Positions 47,160 through 60,064 are shown, counted from the stretch's first letter. The stretch: 64,000 nucleotides of DNA from Hyperoodon ampullatus (GCA_949752795.1 OX457061.1:43370338-43434337); one strand, 5' to 3'. The notes: generated from the sequence alone by a model not told the origin. A program made the numbers and translations.

Positions 47160-48540
47160 AAATTAGTCATTCGTTGAGCACATATTTATTCAGTGTCTAC
47201 TCTGTATTCAATATGGGGAAAATATTGGTGAGCATGGTCCTCCCCCTAACAGAACTTAGAGATATTCAACAAATAATCTCAAAATAGGTGTGAAATTCAA
47301 GTGTAATAAATGTTGTAGAGGAGAGGTACATGATACATAAAAATAGGAGAGAGAGTCAAAATATCTAATAAGCATGGACTAAAGGTAACCTACATAAAGC
47401 TTGGTGTCTGAAGGTTCCATGCTGTGTCTGGAGACAACTCTCCAGTGGCTGAAGGAAGTATACTTGAGGTGGTGGCTATTTACTAATTTGCGCAGAAATA
47501 TTTCAGATTTTGCAACTAGCGTTCTGGCTGAATGCTGGCATTGTCCAATAGCTTCTAAGAGAAGGATTTGCTTTGGGCTGAAGACTGGTAAGAGGTTTCA
47601 TATGGGGTTGACATTTGGGCCAAGACATGAAGAATAAGTAAGAACTAACTAGGGGAAGAGAGGAGGAAAATTATTCCAGGCATAGTGAGTAGAGCATGTT
47701 CCAAAGCCCTGTGGCAGAAGGGAACAAAACTTGTTTGAGTAGCTTAAAAAAGTCCAGAAGGGCAAGAGTGCAGTAAGCAATGGGAGCTGAATAGGGGATA
47801 AGGCAGCAGATTTGGATAAAATCCAGAACTTGTAGGATCTTGAAGGTCAATGAAAGGATTTCATTTTTTTCCCTCTGAGCAATGGGAAATCATGAAAGAT
47901 TTTAAGTAGAGAAGGGCATGACCAGATTTGCATTTTACACAGAACACTTAAGCTGCCGTGTAGAGCAGGGATGGCCCTAGGAGCAGCTGAAAGGCTGCTG
48001 TGATCATCCAGGGGAGAGGTTGGTGGCTCAGACTAGGATACTGGTGATAAGGGTGGAAAAAGTACATTGTTTCTTGTTTGCTAAATTGGTAGATGACAGC
48101 CGTCCACTGAGCTAGGAAACACTCAAGTAGGCCTGGGACCATGTTGGAGTTGGGAGCCAGAGAGAGACTGTTGGAAGGGAAGGGGCTGATCTTGTTGCAA
48201 TGGAGGGGCCACTGCAGTATTCAAGGGGAAACCTGGGCGCAGGGAAATAGTCTGGACTGGAGGTGTGCATTTGTAAGTCATCTTTGCAGCAGGGGTCACT
48301 GATGCCCAGGTGATGCAGGAGAAGCCTAGGGAAGAGCAGTGGGCCGAGGAGGGGCCTTGAGAAATTCCAAAAGTTAATGGCCGGCCCTCTATCTAAGAAA
48401 GAGTAACTAGAGTGGACAGGGAAAAATAAAGTGGTCCAGTATCAAGGAAGCCAAGGAGAGAAAAAATTCCAAGAGGGCATGGATGACGATTGTCAAATGG
48501 GATGAGGATGAAAAGGCCCATCGTCTTAAGCTCGCAAGAG
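47160..48540 (+). repeat. Long copy (1.4 kb) of an ancient dispersed repeat
   Basis: Starts with the attgagcac-type motif, has attattccaggcatagtga, ccaaagccctgtggcagaag, agaagggcatgaccagattt and ggaagccaaggagagaaaa in the order seen in this old mammalian family. No open frame. Family name not assigned. Confidence 0.5.
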
Positions 48541-48569
48541 ATTTCACTGAAGATTTAGTGAGAGCTGCT

Positions 48570-48790
48570 ATAATTTCTTTTAACTTTTCACTTTGAACTA
48601 ATTAAAGACTCACAAATAATTGCCAGGATAGTGCAAAGAGGTCCCCTGAACCATCATCCAGCTCCCCAGATGGGACATCTCACACAGCTACAACATCAAA
48701 AGCAGGAAACGGACATTGGCACAATACAATTAATTCAACCACAGACCTTAATCATATTACAGTAAGAGCCACTCTGATGGAACAACAAGG
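48570..48790. mobile_element. Probable ancient L1-related fragment
   Basis: Phrases such as ttgccaggatagtgcaaaga and accacagaccttaatcat resemble an old LINE1-associated repeat. Assignment and orientation are tentative. Confidence 0.35.
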
Positions 48791-51350
48791 CCAGTAGTGG
48801 ACGGGGCAGGGAGTAAAAGGAGGGAAGAGAGCCATGGTACAGAGTAAATATTTATTGTATTCCACTCTGTGCTAAGCATGAGACCAGACCCTGGGCACAG
48901 TGTGGAGCCCTGTGGAAACCTTGACATCCTTCACATTCACAGGATCTGGACAAAGAGTCAGGGGAAGAGGAAGCTGAGGGTAAAAATCTACCTGTGGCAG
49001 TGGGTGCCAGCGTCAGAGGCCACAGCAGGTCAGGGATCAGGGGCACTAGTGGTGAGTCATTGAGAACAGGTTCTGAACCCCGGCAGTGGCTGGAGAAAGG
49101 AAATGTCATCAAGTCTGAATTCCAAGATCTAGGAAGGCCCTTGCTATGTGGTTGGGCGACATGAGTTCCCCTGTGTCTTGGGGTTCAGTGCATTCATCTA
49201 TAAAGTGGGCTTGTTAGGAATGTGTTACTCCTACCCACTAGCTAAATTACCCTCTAAAATTCAAGTAGAAAATGTAAGAGATGTAAAATGTTTTGGGCTC
49301 CACTGCAGAAAAGTCCCCTGCTCTTAACAGTCTCTAAAATCTGAGAGGCATCGGGTTGACAAAATCCCCAGAAAATCTGTCCTGAAGGAAGAGCCTTGAT
49401 GCTTCTGGCTCTGTCCGTGTACTTACTCCAGCCACTGCCGGGGAGGTCCCTTCTTCCTGCTTTGCCCTGGATCTCAAGAAACAGATTCTACTGAGCTGTA
49501 TAAATAGTATAAGTAAGTATAAGTAGTCATTGCCTCCTATGAAAGTTTGAAGATTTTCTTTTCTCTAATACCACCCAAGTTGGCTACCCCCAGGTATCAA
49601 ATAGCCAACAGTATCATAGGACATGTTTTATATTTGTCTATTGTTACTGCTGATGGATGGCCAACAACCAGAAAAATAATTAAGTACGTGAAACTGTGAG
49701 GATAGATATTACTGCTGTTCCTCATTCCAACTCCTACCCCACTGGGCTCATTCCGTGAAGGGGTGTTCTCAAGATGGAAGGAGGCAAAGAAGAGGAAGTC
49801 AAAGGAAGAGGCACAGGTGGAATGTGGCAGCAAGACCTGGATCCCCATGGGACTGGGGCTGCAGTCAGCCTCATTTAGACAGGTGTGCTGGGAGGTACCC
49901 CTCGCCTGCCTCATTCCATCTCAGCCTCTGGGACTTAAAGAGTGCTGGCTGCTGTGTGAGAGAAGCTGTAACAGGAGGTTCTGGTCCTGCATACTAATTG
50001 GCCCATTTAAATGACTTTTCATCCCCTCCCTGCAACTGCAACAATCCCCTCTTCCGAAATCGCCTGCTCCTAGCGGAGGAGGCTGCTACCATGGCAACCA
50101 AGCCTTCCAAGGCTGAGAAAACTCACCATAGAGATGTAGGGAGAAAAATTCCACTGTTGGATTTCCAAAGAAGAAGGGCTCAAAGGGGAGGGAGAAGGAG
50201 AACAAAGATTTGGGAGAGGATGTGACTGGAGTCAGGGAGCTTTCCCGGCTGAGGGCTGTGGGTGCACTATACAAACGTGTGTCCAGACACATAAACCCAC
50301 AGAGATAAGATCAGAGGGGGCCTGGCTCTCTGAGACACCATCTACATATGCTTATGTTCACATTACCTCACCCACAGTGTGGACAGTACAGAAGAGTGAA
50401 GACAGGAGCACATCTGCAATGGCCTGTCTCCTTAATAAAATGCTCCCTCCATCCTCTGTAAAATACAGAGAAGTTCGAACGTGCTCTGATCAAAATGTGG
50501 ACTTTGTCACTGAGAGCTTTTGTTATTGTTTTTGCTCTACTAGAAAATCATATTTGAAGCATATTTGAAATTATATTTTCTTTGAAAAGAGAGGAAATAT
50601 ATTCTACATGACGTGTGTATTGTTTGCTTGGTGCATTTGTTTGGAGGCAGCCTGCTCCCACCCACCGTGACCCAAGACTTTGTGATGTTGCCGTGGGGAA
50701 AGACGCCAGGCCAACAGCATCTGGAACCTCTTAAATAGGACAAAAAAGCAACAGACAGGGGTGTTTGGTGATCCCCTCTAATTCTAGGGTCCCCCTTAGC
50801 ATTGTCTGAAGCTCTATCTTTCCTGAAATACTTTAATTCATTCCCCTCTGTTCCTTCAAGCTCCCCTTCAGATCCCTTTTCTTCCTGTTTCTAAAGCAAG
50901 GCAGTGTCTTTTGCGTCATGAGCCCGTGGCATCATTTCTGAAACACCCCAGTGTTCAGAAGCTGGCGCACATAATGTCAAAAGGGGTGTTTAGTTCTCAA
51001 AACCAAAGCAAACACACACACAAATGTTCTCTCTGGGACCAACGTGGGAGAGAGTTTCTAAAGGCCGACCACAAGCTGATTGTGTTTCTGACAGTCCCCT
51101 TCTCTCAAAGGAACGGGCAAATTCCCCCACGCCTTTCTATGTGCCTGACAACTCCCAGAACCGAGCCAGGGCTGGGAGCTCACTTCAGATCCAAGCCAGA
51201 AAAGCCTGAGAGCAGGAGATGGCCTGTGCTTGGAGAATGAAGCACTGGAAACCACACAAAAACAGGAAGCACTTGTTTTTCAGATGGAACAGAGAAAAGC
51301 CTTCTTTGGTTGTGTAAGATACACAAAAATGTCACATTTACCTTCGTTCC
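48791..51350. other. Intron, no gene recognised
   Basis: A weak MIR-like part near 49120-49230 (cattcatctataaagtggg). No exon recognised on either strand. Confidence 0.5.
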
Positions 51351-51359
51351 TCTGATGTC

Positions 51360-51570
51360 TTTTTTTTTTTTTTTTTTTTTGTACGTGGGCCTCTCACTGT
51401 TGTGGCCTCTCCCATTGTGGAGCACAGGCTCCGGACGCGCAAGCTCAGCGGCCATGGCTCACGGGCCCAGCCGCTCCACAGCATGTGGGATCTTTCCCGG
51501 ACCGGGGCACAAACCCGTGTCCCCTGCATCGGCAGGTGGACTCTCAACCACTGCACCACCGGGGAAGCCC
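51360..51570 (-). mobile_element. CHR-2-type SINE
   Basis: Reverse SINE with a 21-nt T run. Target duplication tctgatgtc at 51351-51359 and 51571-51579. Confidence 0.96.
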
Positions 51571-52149
51571 TCTGATGTCATTTTTGACACAAAGACTTTG
51601 TGACATGCTTGACTCCCAAGTCCTGGCTTTCAATGTGATATTTGATAAATCTTTCATTCATTTCTTTTCAACAGATACTTATTGAACAAACTCTGCTATA
51701 TGCCAGAAACACAAAGACAAATATTCGCCTGGCCTCCTTTTAGAGAGTAGTGGAGATGATAGTAATCTCTTACATTTGCAGACAACTTCTAGTTTCCAAA
51801 GCACTTCACACACATCATCTAATTTAATTCTGGGGACCAGCCTGCCTGGCAGAGTGTAGATAAAGCCTGGGCTGCCTGAGCAAGGAATGAGAGGCAGGAA
51901 ACCCTTGACAAAAGATGCCACCAGGGTTGGAGGGTGTTATCCTTGATATTAGCAACTCACTTTGCACCTAGGAAATTTAGGTGCTAAAAGTACATGTTCT
52001 CTGGGTACCAAAGTGCAAGGCTGAGTATGCAGAGCCTCTCGGGAGATTAAGTATGTTATCCTTCAAAGAAATCTTTGAAAGTGAGGACACTTTATTCAGA
52101 AAGAAAATTGGCTTTACTCCCAAAGAAGACTGCAAAGAAGATATTTTCA

Positions 52150-52290
52150 AAGAGCTGGCTTAATGAGGTAGAAAGAATACTGAACAAGGAGTTGGGAAGT
52201 GGATGGCCTGGTCCTACTCTGTGGCTTTTGGCAAATGAGGAAATTGGGCCAGATTATTTCTAAACTGTAGGTCAAAAATTCTGCATGATT
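52150..52290 (+). repeat. MIR-like repeat
   Basis: tggcttttggcaaatgagga and gaatactgaacaaggagttg suggest a diverged forward MIR. Confidence 0.45.
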
Positions 52291-52738
52291 GACCAGACAG
52301 GTTTGCCATTTTAAATGTTGTTTAGCAGTTTCTGAAAAAGGTTTGAGCAAATGCAGTTTTAGAAATTATGCAATTATTGTTACTTGTAGGTGTATTTATA
52401 TAATTGCCAAGACTGGTCCAATGTCAAGGGCTAAATAGCATTTTCTAGGTCTTATTTTGAGGTCTCCTGTCACATGTACTATAGGAAGGACAAGAATGGG
52501 AAGCATAATGCCTGGAACAAAATAAACATTCCATCAGTATTTGCTTCATAAACACATGAAGACACAGATGAATGAATGAATAAATGAGGGACACATGACC
52601 TTAGGGAGCAAAGAACAGAATTTTGTCCTGACAACAACCTGGAAAATGCAAAAGGATATGCTTCTGAGAAGTGTATCAAAGTATCTTGCACCAAAAACAA
52701 AAGCCATGTAACCAGGAAACAAAATAGTGCCTTGCAGG

Positions 52739-52938
52739 GCTTCCCTGGTGGCGCAGTGGTTGAAAGTCCGCCTGCCGATGCAGGGGACACGGGTTCGTGC
52801 CCCGGTCCGGGAAGATATCACATGCCACGGAGAGGCTGGGCCCGTGAGCCATGGTCACTGAGCCCACGCGTCCGGGGCCTGTGCTCCGCAATGGGAGAGG
52901 CCACAACAGTGAGAGGCCTGCGCACCACAAAAAAAAAA
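52739..52938 (+). mobile_element. CHR-2-type SINE
   Basis: Forward SINE with a 12-nt A tail. Target duplication agtgccttgcagg at 52726-52738 and 52939-52951. It is the inverted partner of the SINE at 51360-51570, 1.2 kb away. Confidence 0.96.
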
Positions 52939-52951
52939 AGTGCCTTGCAGG

Positions 52952-53689
52952 GAAGTGGGGTGGGCGGATACATGTGTACAAGAAATTTTAGTTTTGCTCC
53001 TTTAGTCCTACTATTGTTTCTTCAAAGTTAGGTTGGTGATTTATTGTTAAGTAGCTGAGTTGCTTGTGTTCTCTGATCCTAGATATTTGCATTTGGAAAA
53101 CGCAACCAGCCCCAAGCCAACACAATTCTGTGCAGATCCAAGCATCAGATTTAAGTCCGGAGTCCCAGCTTATAGCAAAGATATTTGTCATTTGATGTCA
53201 CCTCCTGCCATCAGATAAGTCACTCATGGTCCCTTCTGCTCCTTGGCATTTTGGCTTGTGGGCTGTCACATCGACAGTGCCCCCAAGCTTATGTCCACCC
53301 TGTCTGCTGTGTAGGTGCACCCTGAAGGACTTGACACCTCTAGACTGTGTCTCCCGGGAAAATGTGCTCATTCTTCTGGATCTTGTCAACTCCCTTCAAA
53401 ATACAGCACAGGCTTCTTAGTATCACTCTATGAACCCTCCGCCCAATACACGAGAGCATCTAAAATTTACTTTTTCTGGTAAAACTACTTACGGGATTAT
53501 CATTTTATGCATAAACTTTGTCCTTCCAATAACATTAAAACGTGTAGAGTGGAAACTGTATTTGGTGCATATCTGTGTCCCCAGAGTGCCCAGTAGGTGT
53601 TAAATAAGCATTTGTTGATTGATGGTGATGACAAACTGAAATTTTCATGGCGTAATCAGTTTGGGCATACAACAATGGACTTGGGCGGT
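52952..53689. other. Intron, no gene recognised
   Basis: A MIR/L2-like tail at about 53540-53625 (taggtgttaaataagcattt). Otherwise unassigned. Confidence 0.5.
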
Positions 53690-54110
53690 TATTGAGCATC
53701 TGGTCTCAGACACGTCTCTGCATCCCTGAAAACTTGGACTTTCTTTGAGCTGTACCAGGTCCAAGGACATCACCAGCCATATTCAGAACAACACCTGCCA
53801 GCTGCAACCTTATAGTCTCAAGGTCTCCCTTTATAATCATGCAATCATTTCGGGCCCCAACCAATCCTTACTTAACAAGCACCGTAGCTTCTTGCCAGCT
53901 CCAATTATAATTCTTAATAAACAACTCATATAACTATCACTTTGCTGTGTTTGCCTTTATAAGCCTCCCCATCTTGTAGTCTAGTGGAACATAATTCAGG
54001 TGCTTCTTAAATCTTGAGTCTCCTGGGCTGTAGTCCTAACAAACCCAAATGAACACCTTTTTATTTAAATCAGGTCTCTGCCTCTAAAATTTTGGTTAAC
54101 AATGGATAAT
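53690..54110 (+). mobile_element. Possible old ERV solitary LTR
   Basis: The order of a CCAAT-like box (aaccaatcctta, about 53858), an ATAAA-containing A/T patch, a TATA-like ttataagcctcc (about 53957), the phrase ctgggctgtagtcctaac and a final cctctaaaattttggtt looks like an LTR promoter-to-poly(A) layout. Family not recognised with certainty, and boundaries are guesses. No coding sequence is attached. Confidence 0.35.
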
Positions 54111-54386
54111 AAATACATAATGGTATGCATAATGAATACATTAAGGAAGTAACTGCAGCATTTAAAAAGTGTCAAATTAGAAATGTACAACTTTTAAGCA
54201 TAGGCAAATATAGAGCATTAATTATATGTGGACCAGAATTGTAAAAAAAAAAATTTTAAGTACAATAGAAGTTCAGAAGTTCCATCATTAAAATTCTTAT
54301 TGTAAAAATAAATTAAAATTTGTATATTCGGCATCATAAGTATACTTTAGTAGTGGTAAGTTTAACAATGAAGAAGAAATTATTTA

Positions 54387-55041
54387 CTGGGCATATACAC
54401 TGAGAAAACCATAATTCACAAAGAGTCATGTACCACAATGTTCATTGCAGCTCTATTTACAATAGCCAGGACATGGAAGCAACCTAAGTGTCCATCGACA
54501 GATGAATGGATAAAGAAGATGTGGCACATATATACAATGGAATATTACTCAGCCATAAAAAGAAACAAAATTGAGTTATTTGTTGTGAGGTGGATGGACC
54601 TAGAGTCTGTCATACAGAGTGAGGCAAGTCAGAAAGAGAAAAACAAATACCATATGTTAACATATATATATGGAATATAAAAAAAATGGTTATGAAAAAC
54701 CTAGGGGCAGGACAGGAATAAAGATGCAGACATAGAGAATGGACTTGAGGACACAGGGAGGGGGAAGGGTAAGGTGGGACAAAGTGAGAGAGTGGCATGG
54801 ACTTATACATACTATCAAATGTAAAATAGATAGCTAGTGGGAAGCAGCCACATAGCACAGGGAGATCAGCTCCGTGCTTTGTGACCACCTAGAGGGGTGG
54901 GATAGAGAGGGTGCGAGGAAGACGCAAGAGGGAGGAGATATGGGTATATATGTATACGTATAGCTGATTCACTTTGTTATAAAGCAGAAACTAACACACC
55001 ATTGTAAAGCAATTATACTCCAATAAAGATGTTAAAAAAAA
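54387..55041 (+). mobile_element. 5'-truncated L1 with perfect 16-bp target duplication
   Basis: Carries the last 80 or so codons of ORF2 (open from 54438 to 54680, motifs [18 protein letters not shown] and [16 protein letters not shown]) and the 3' UTR with A tail. Flanks aagaagaaattattta at 54371-54386 and 55042-55057 are identical, so the insertion is relatively recent. It aligns with 22680-23344 of the full-length L1. Confidence 0.95.
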
Positions 55042-55057
55042 AAGAAGAAATTATTTA

Positions 55058-56929
55058 AAGAGAAAAGCAGGAACAGAATTATCTCCTCACATGCACCATT
55101 GCTTAGTTAATGCTTCTGCTCAGAAAAATACTTCAGTTGTTCAATTTGGTGTTACTGATTTTTCATTCTTAATGCTTTGCTACCCTTTGATTCCTCAAAA
55201 ACGAATCATGAGCTTTGAATGTTTGTGAGGCTAAGAGGAGGGATATAAAGAAAAGAAAAAGGAGGGAGTTTAAATGATGGAAGAAAGAAAATTTTATTCT
55301 CTGCTTTCTTCAAAGACTGGTGTTCCCCTCTCTGAAGTGAGTAAACAATACTACTTGCATTTTCCTAACTTAAAAAAGAAAACGGGGGTGGGGTTTCTTA
55401 TCCATGTGTTTTATAAAACTACATCACAATCCATGTGCTGAGTCACCTAAATGTAGTTACCGGATCATTTCTTCTTCCACGCAAATCAGTTATGACCAGA
55501 TATTGATGACAGCCCAACCCATTTAAAGCTGGGTGCTCAGTTAACATAAATCTGCAATAATGCCCTTTCAGTAGAGTATTAGGCTACAAGGCTGAATTTC
55601 CTAACAATTTCCTTTCACTTTGAAATGCAAAATTGGGTCATTTTGGGTCTCAAATTCTCACGTTTTTAAATCAAAAGATATCAAATCTATGGTCTCATTT
55701 ACAAGAGAAAGTGTGACTTTTCTCCCTCAGTCCCATCAGAAACAGCCCCAGCTAACTGACTTCACATTTCCTTAGTGAAATCACCTGTGTTTCAAGGCCC
55801 ACTTATCAGATGATCTCCTCTGATTGAAAGGATACTTTTACAGGGTGTTTAGATATATCTTAGAATGTCCTGAGTGGGACAGTTAAATTAAAATCACCTT
55901 TCTGGACTGAAACACAGTGAGTTCGAAAGTGGGTCCCCAATTATGGGCACAAGTCTCTCTCTCTCCCCTCACTCTATCTCTTTTGCTCCTACTCTTCAAT
56001 AATTTATTAAATCGTTTCAGCAGACCTAAAGGAATGAAGTCTACCAACAAATGAGATGCATAAATGACCATGAAAGTTGTTACTATCGTAAGTGTACTTG
56101 TTACTATTGTAAGTTTTGAGGGTGGCAAAACTTTCACCACCCTTTCAGTGGTGACTGGAGCATTCCTTTTAAAGAATTACTATCAGTCAGTCTGAACTGG
56201 GGAGGGCTTGAGAATTTTATCATTTGGCTTGAGGGCTGTTTGTCCAAGGATAGTCATCTCTGGCCTTCAAATAGCCGCCAGATAAGAACTGTAATTTAAC
56301 CTATTCATGCCTTACTGTCTAGCAGCCACCTTTTCAACTCTGGGGGTGGTTCTACAAAGAACACTGAGCACATCTCTGTGTAATTAAAGTTCCAGCTGCA
56401 TGGATCTGCTCACTAGAAATTAAGAGTCCCGGAGGGAGACCCGTGTCTCAGAGGCTTCCCCTGTCCCCTCCCACATTCTCTCTTGTTTCCTCCTTTTTCC
56501 CGCCCATTCTGGCTTTATAATTCATCTCTGAAACTGTGGCAGAAAAACTGCAGAGTCTCACTTCCTAACTAAATTGGGTGCTCCTTGAAGGCATGTCCTA
56601 TTTATCTTAACACAGAGCCTTAATAAATGTTGGGGGAATTAATGGAAGTTCCCTTTGCCCATGATGATGCTGGCAAAAACAATACTTGCATGCAAATGAA
56701 TCATGCACCTTAAAATCTTCAACTCTATCTCATATTGTGCTTAACCCATTCAAGGAGGGTAGATTTTATTCTTCAAGAAGATACCACAATAATATTTATC
56801 CATATTTGTACCAAACAATGAACATAAATATTAATTCACGGGTAGGTATCACTCTTAACAAGTCAATCGCATACTGAAAGGGCAGGCTACTAGCACTTAG
56901 CTTTTTGGCAGAGGGATAAAGATCTCTGG
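55058..56929. other. Intron, no gene recognised
   Basis: A/T-leaning sequence with a CT-rich patch near 55950-55985. Free of young repeats. Confidence 0.55.
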
Positions 56930-57125
56930 CTGTGGAGGGAACACTCTGCAGGTTCAAATCCTGGCTTTCAACTTTGTTGATGGTGTGGATGTAGGCCGAG
57001 TTTCTTTACCTTTACAGCAGGGCCCAGGATACTCATGGAGTTGTTGGCTGAATTTATGAGTAGCACCTATAAAGTGCTCAGAGAGGTTTGTCCTTAGTAA
57101 GGCTCAATAAAACTTAGTCATCAGC
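56930..57125 (+). repeat. MIR
   Basis: ctgcaggttcaaatcctggc (the tRNA-like box B part), then gtttctttacctttacagc and aaagtgctcagagaggtt. Confidence 0.7.
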
Positions 57126-57439
57126 CAGCTGATCATGGTACTACTCTTTCAAGCAGAGATACAAATTATGGGGTTTCAGAAAGGGCAACCTCACTTTGTT
57201 TCCATCATGGGAAAGGGACACGAAAATAACATCAAGAGATTGATTCATGTCTGATTACTAGTTCCCTATGTGCCTGATTTGTCTAAGTAAAAAGAATATA
57301 TTGACAAAGGGCATGGCTGTTTCTACAAACCACCTTGCAAGGACAGATAAGAGATTTTTTATCTCTTTTTCCTAAAAAGACATGGTCTTGTACTGGTAGC
57401 TTAGTCAAAGGCATTTCTATGACAGGAGAACAAAGTCAT

Positions 57440-57676
57440 GCTCACAGCCCGTAATAATAGCAGCAACTCTACTGTCCTACTGGTTAACATACTGATACTG
57501 TTTCAAGGGTTCATAACGTATGTTCATTCATGTGATCACCATCTGCCAAAGATACAGGAGAAAGAGAATCAAAGTGAAACAGAGAAGGTTAAGAAGTTTT
57601 ACTTTGGCAATACAATGAATTAGTGGCAACAGTGAGACTGGAACCTAGGTACCTTGACTCTAAACACCAAGATCTT
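57440..57676 (-). repeat. MIR ending at a hairpin
   Basis: Reverse, diverged: gtgagactggaacctaggt, then ccttgactctaaacaccaag. The end forms a hairpin at 57660-57687. Confidence 0.55.
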
Positions 57677-57687
57677 TTGGTGTTTAG
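57660..57687. repeat. Inverted repeat, 11-bp perfect arms
   Basis: Left arm ctaaacaccaa (57660-57670), right arm ttggtgtttag (57677-57687). One G-T and one A-T pair could extend the stem inward to a 2-nt loop. Confidence 0.95.
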
Positions 57688-57765
57688 AAATACTCCCTTA
57701 TGAACTACAGTTAATTTCTAAAAATTCGAGTACATGCAGTAAACATTTTGTCATACCAGGTAGTG

Positions 57766-57946
57766 GTGGTTCTCAGCAAAAAAGCCTAGACAAGCAGCAT
57801 CTGCTTTACCTGAGAACTTGGTAGCTGTGTAAATTCTTGGAGCCACCCTAGACCTCCTGAATCAGAAGCTCTGGGGGTGGGGCCCACAGTCTATTTTACC
57901 AAGGCCTCTGTGTGATTCCCATGCACACCAAAGTTTGAGAGCCACT
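57766..57946 (+). repeat. MER5A-type hAT-Charlie fossil
   Basis: Starts gtggttctcagc, has ctgaatcagaagctctgggg and gtggggcccacagtctattt, and ends gtttgagagccact: a complete 180-bp copy. Confidence 0.85.
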
Positions 57947-57964
57947 TCCCTAGAATAAGGAGGC

Positions 57965-58180
57965 TAGTAATACCTAAATTATCTCATTTAGTCTTTACAA
58001 CAGCTCCAAGATATGTAATATCATCATCACAATCTTAGATAGAGGAAACCAAGGCTCTCAAAGAATAGTCAATCTTTCTAACATCATGTGATCAGTAAGA
58101 GAAAACTGAAGCTCACACCTATGTCTGCCTGACTCCAGAAGTCCAGCTCCTACACCCACTGCCTCATTGCCTCTCAACAA
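57965..58180 (-). repeat. MIR
   Basis: Reverse core: attatctcatttagtcttta, then catgtgatcagtaagagaa and tctgcctgactccagaagtc. Confidence 0.75.
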
Positions 58181-59744
58181 GTATAATTGTCAGAAAGAAT
58201 TTTACTAGAAAGTATTCAAATCTGTTTATCTATAATTTCTATCCAAACAAAGCTATTCTTTTTCTTCACAAAAGACCTTCCCATTTAAAATGATGGCTAT
58301 CATGTCCCCCTACTCCCATCATATAACTTAGGGGATGAAGTATTAAAATAATCAGTTTGACAGTGGAGATCTGAGCTTTTCTACAAAATGATCATACAAA
58401 TACCCAATTCCAGTGGGATCCAGGCTCATATAGCCTAGGTCACTTTTTATACTACTCCAAATTTGGAATTGAAGAACACTTTTGATGGCTGAGTTCCTCA
58501 AACGGTTGGCACTTATTTTCTAAGGGAATAAAAATGTAATTGACTTCCATTTCCATAACTAGAACTAGCTCAAGGATGCAAAGAGACGTTGTTTATAGTC
58601 AGGTAAAGACTTAAAATAATGGTGAAGGCCTGAGTTAGCAGAGGAAGCCCCCAGTGGAAGTCTTGAAATACTTTTCAGAGAACAGCAGGTGCTCTGTGGC
58701 TATGTCCCAGAATCTGTTGATGCTGATCTCAGGACAGGGCCTGTGCTTAAGTGGTTGCATATTTCATTTAATGTTGCTTCTCTCTCCATCAATCTTACCT
58801 TGGGGTCATTAAGTTTTCAGGGAGCCATGGGAACAGAACTGATTATAAACTTAAAGGACAGCAATTTTGTATTAAGATGCTGTCAAAGGGCAAAAGGGTA
58901 GTCATTTTTAAGACTAGAATTGGGAACACTTAAGGGGCCTTTTTTTCCTTAGCTCATGCATCTGCAAAATGACCTCGCTACCAAGAACTGATTCAGAGGG
59001 GCCAGAATAATAGTAAGTGCCCTTTCCCACCTCCCTATCCTTGCTTTACCCAACAAAAGTTGGGTGGGGAAAGAATGAGACAGAAGAAAGAATCCACCAC
59101 AGCTCTGAGAAAGAAAATCTATACAATCTCCTTAACTTCATGCTGTCTGTCCGCTTTGATAAATAATCATGCATCATTATATTTTGTTTACAAATCTTTG
59201 TGAAATGGAAATTAACTGAGGGTATGTGCTATCTTTGAAATTATTTTTAAGTCAAAGCATATAAATTACTTCTTTTAAACCTAATGGTCATATGAATATC
59301 AAACAGTAGCTATGCCATGTACTGGAGATGTGTTACCCTACATTTTTATATTCTGTGGCATGTGCATGAAAGTGTAATTTTATCATTAGCACATTGGTTT
59401 GTAGGTAAGAGGTAAAATAGGTAGAGAGCTTGGGACAAAGAGAATAAGGTGGATCTGCGAAAAGCATAGGATTTTTGTGAGCACAGTGTTAGCATGTAAA
59501 GGGAGAGGTACTTGGCTACCATGTGGATTTAGAGTAGATGCCTCCTTTATTATCATTTAAGGTTAAGGTCCTGCTGAGAAAGAATCCTGATCAATTGCGC
59601 TTTGCTAGTCCTCAGTCAGTAAGAGCCACCCGGGGAAACTGTGTCCCTCCTCGCTGTGTGGCCATGGGTGGGTTTTCCTAAAAGCCACCTTGGCTAAAGG
59701 CCACCAAACTCTGCTCCCTTTCCTAAACCTCTAATACTGACATC
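58181..59744. other. Intron, no gene recognised
   Basis: A/T-leaning unassigned sequence, no young repeats. Conservation would have to be tested. Confidence 0.55.
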
Positions 59745-59749
59745 TAATA

Positions 59750-59755
<6 letters not shown>

Positions 59756-59787
<32 letters not shown>

Positions 59788-59976
59788 ATACGCGGGCCTC
59801 TCACCATTGTGGCCTCTCCCATTGCGGAGCACAGGCTCCGGACACGCAGGCTCAGCGGCCATGGCTCACGGGTCCAGCCGCTCCGCGGCATGTGGGATCT
59901 TCCCGGACTGGGGCACGAGCCCATGTCCCCTGCATCGGCAGGCGGACTCTCAACCACTGCACCACCAGGGAAGCCC
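59756..59976 (-). mobile_element. CHR-2-type SINE with long T run
   Basis: Reverse SINE with 29 Ts at the left. Target duplication taatattaaaa at 59745-59755 and 59977-59987. Confidence 0.96.
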
Positions 59977-60064
59977 TAATATTAAAACTTTGTACCATGG
60001 AGGTGTATAATTCATAATTCAAACCAATCAAAAGGAAAAGTGTTATTGCATGGAAGCACTAAGA

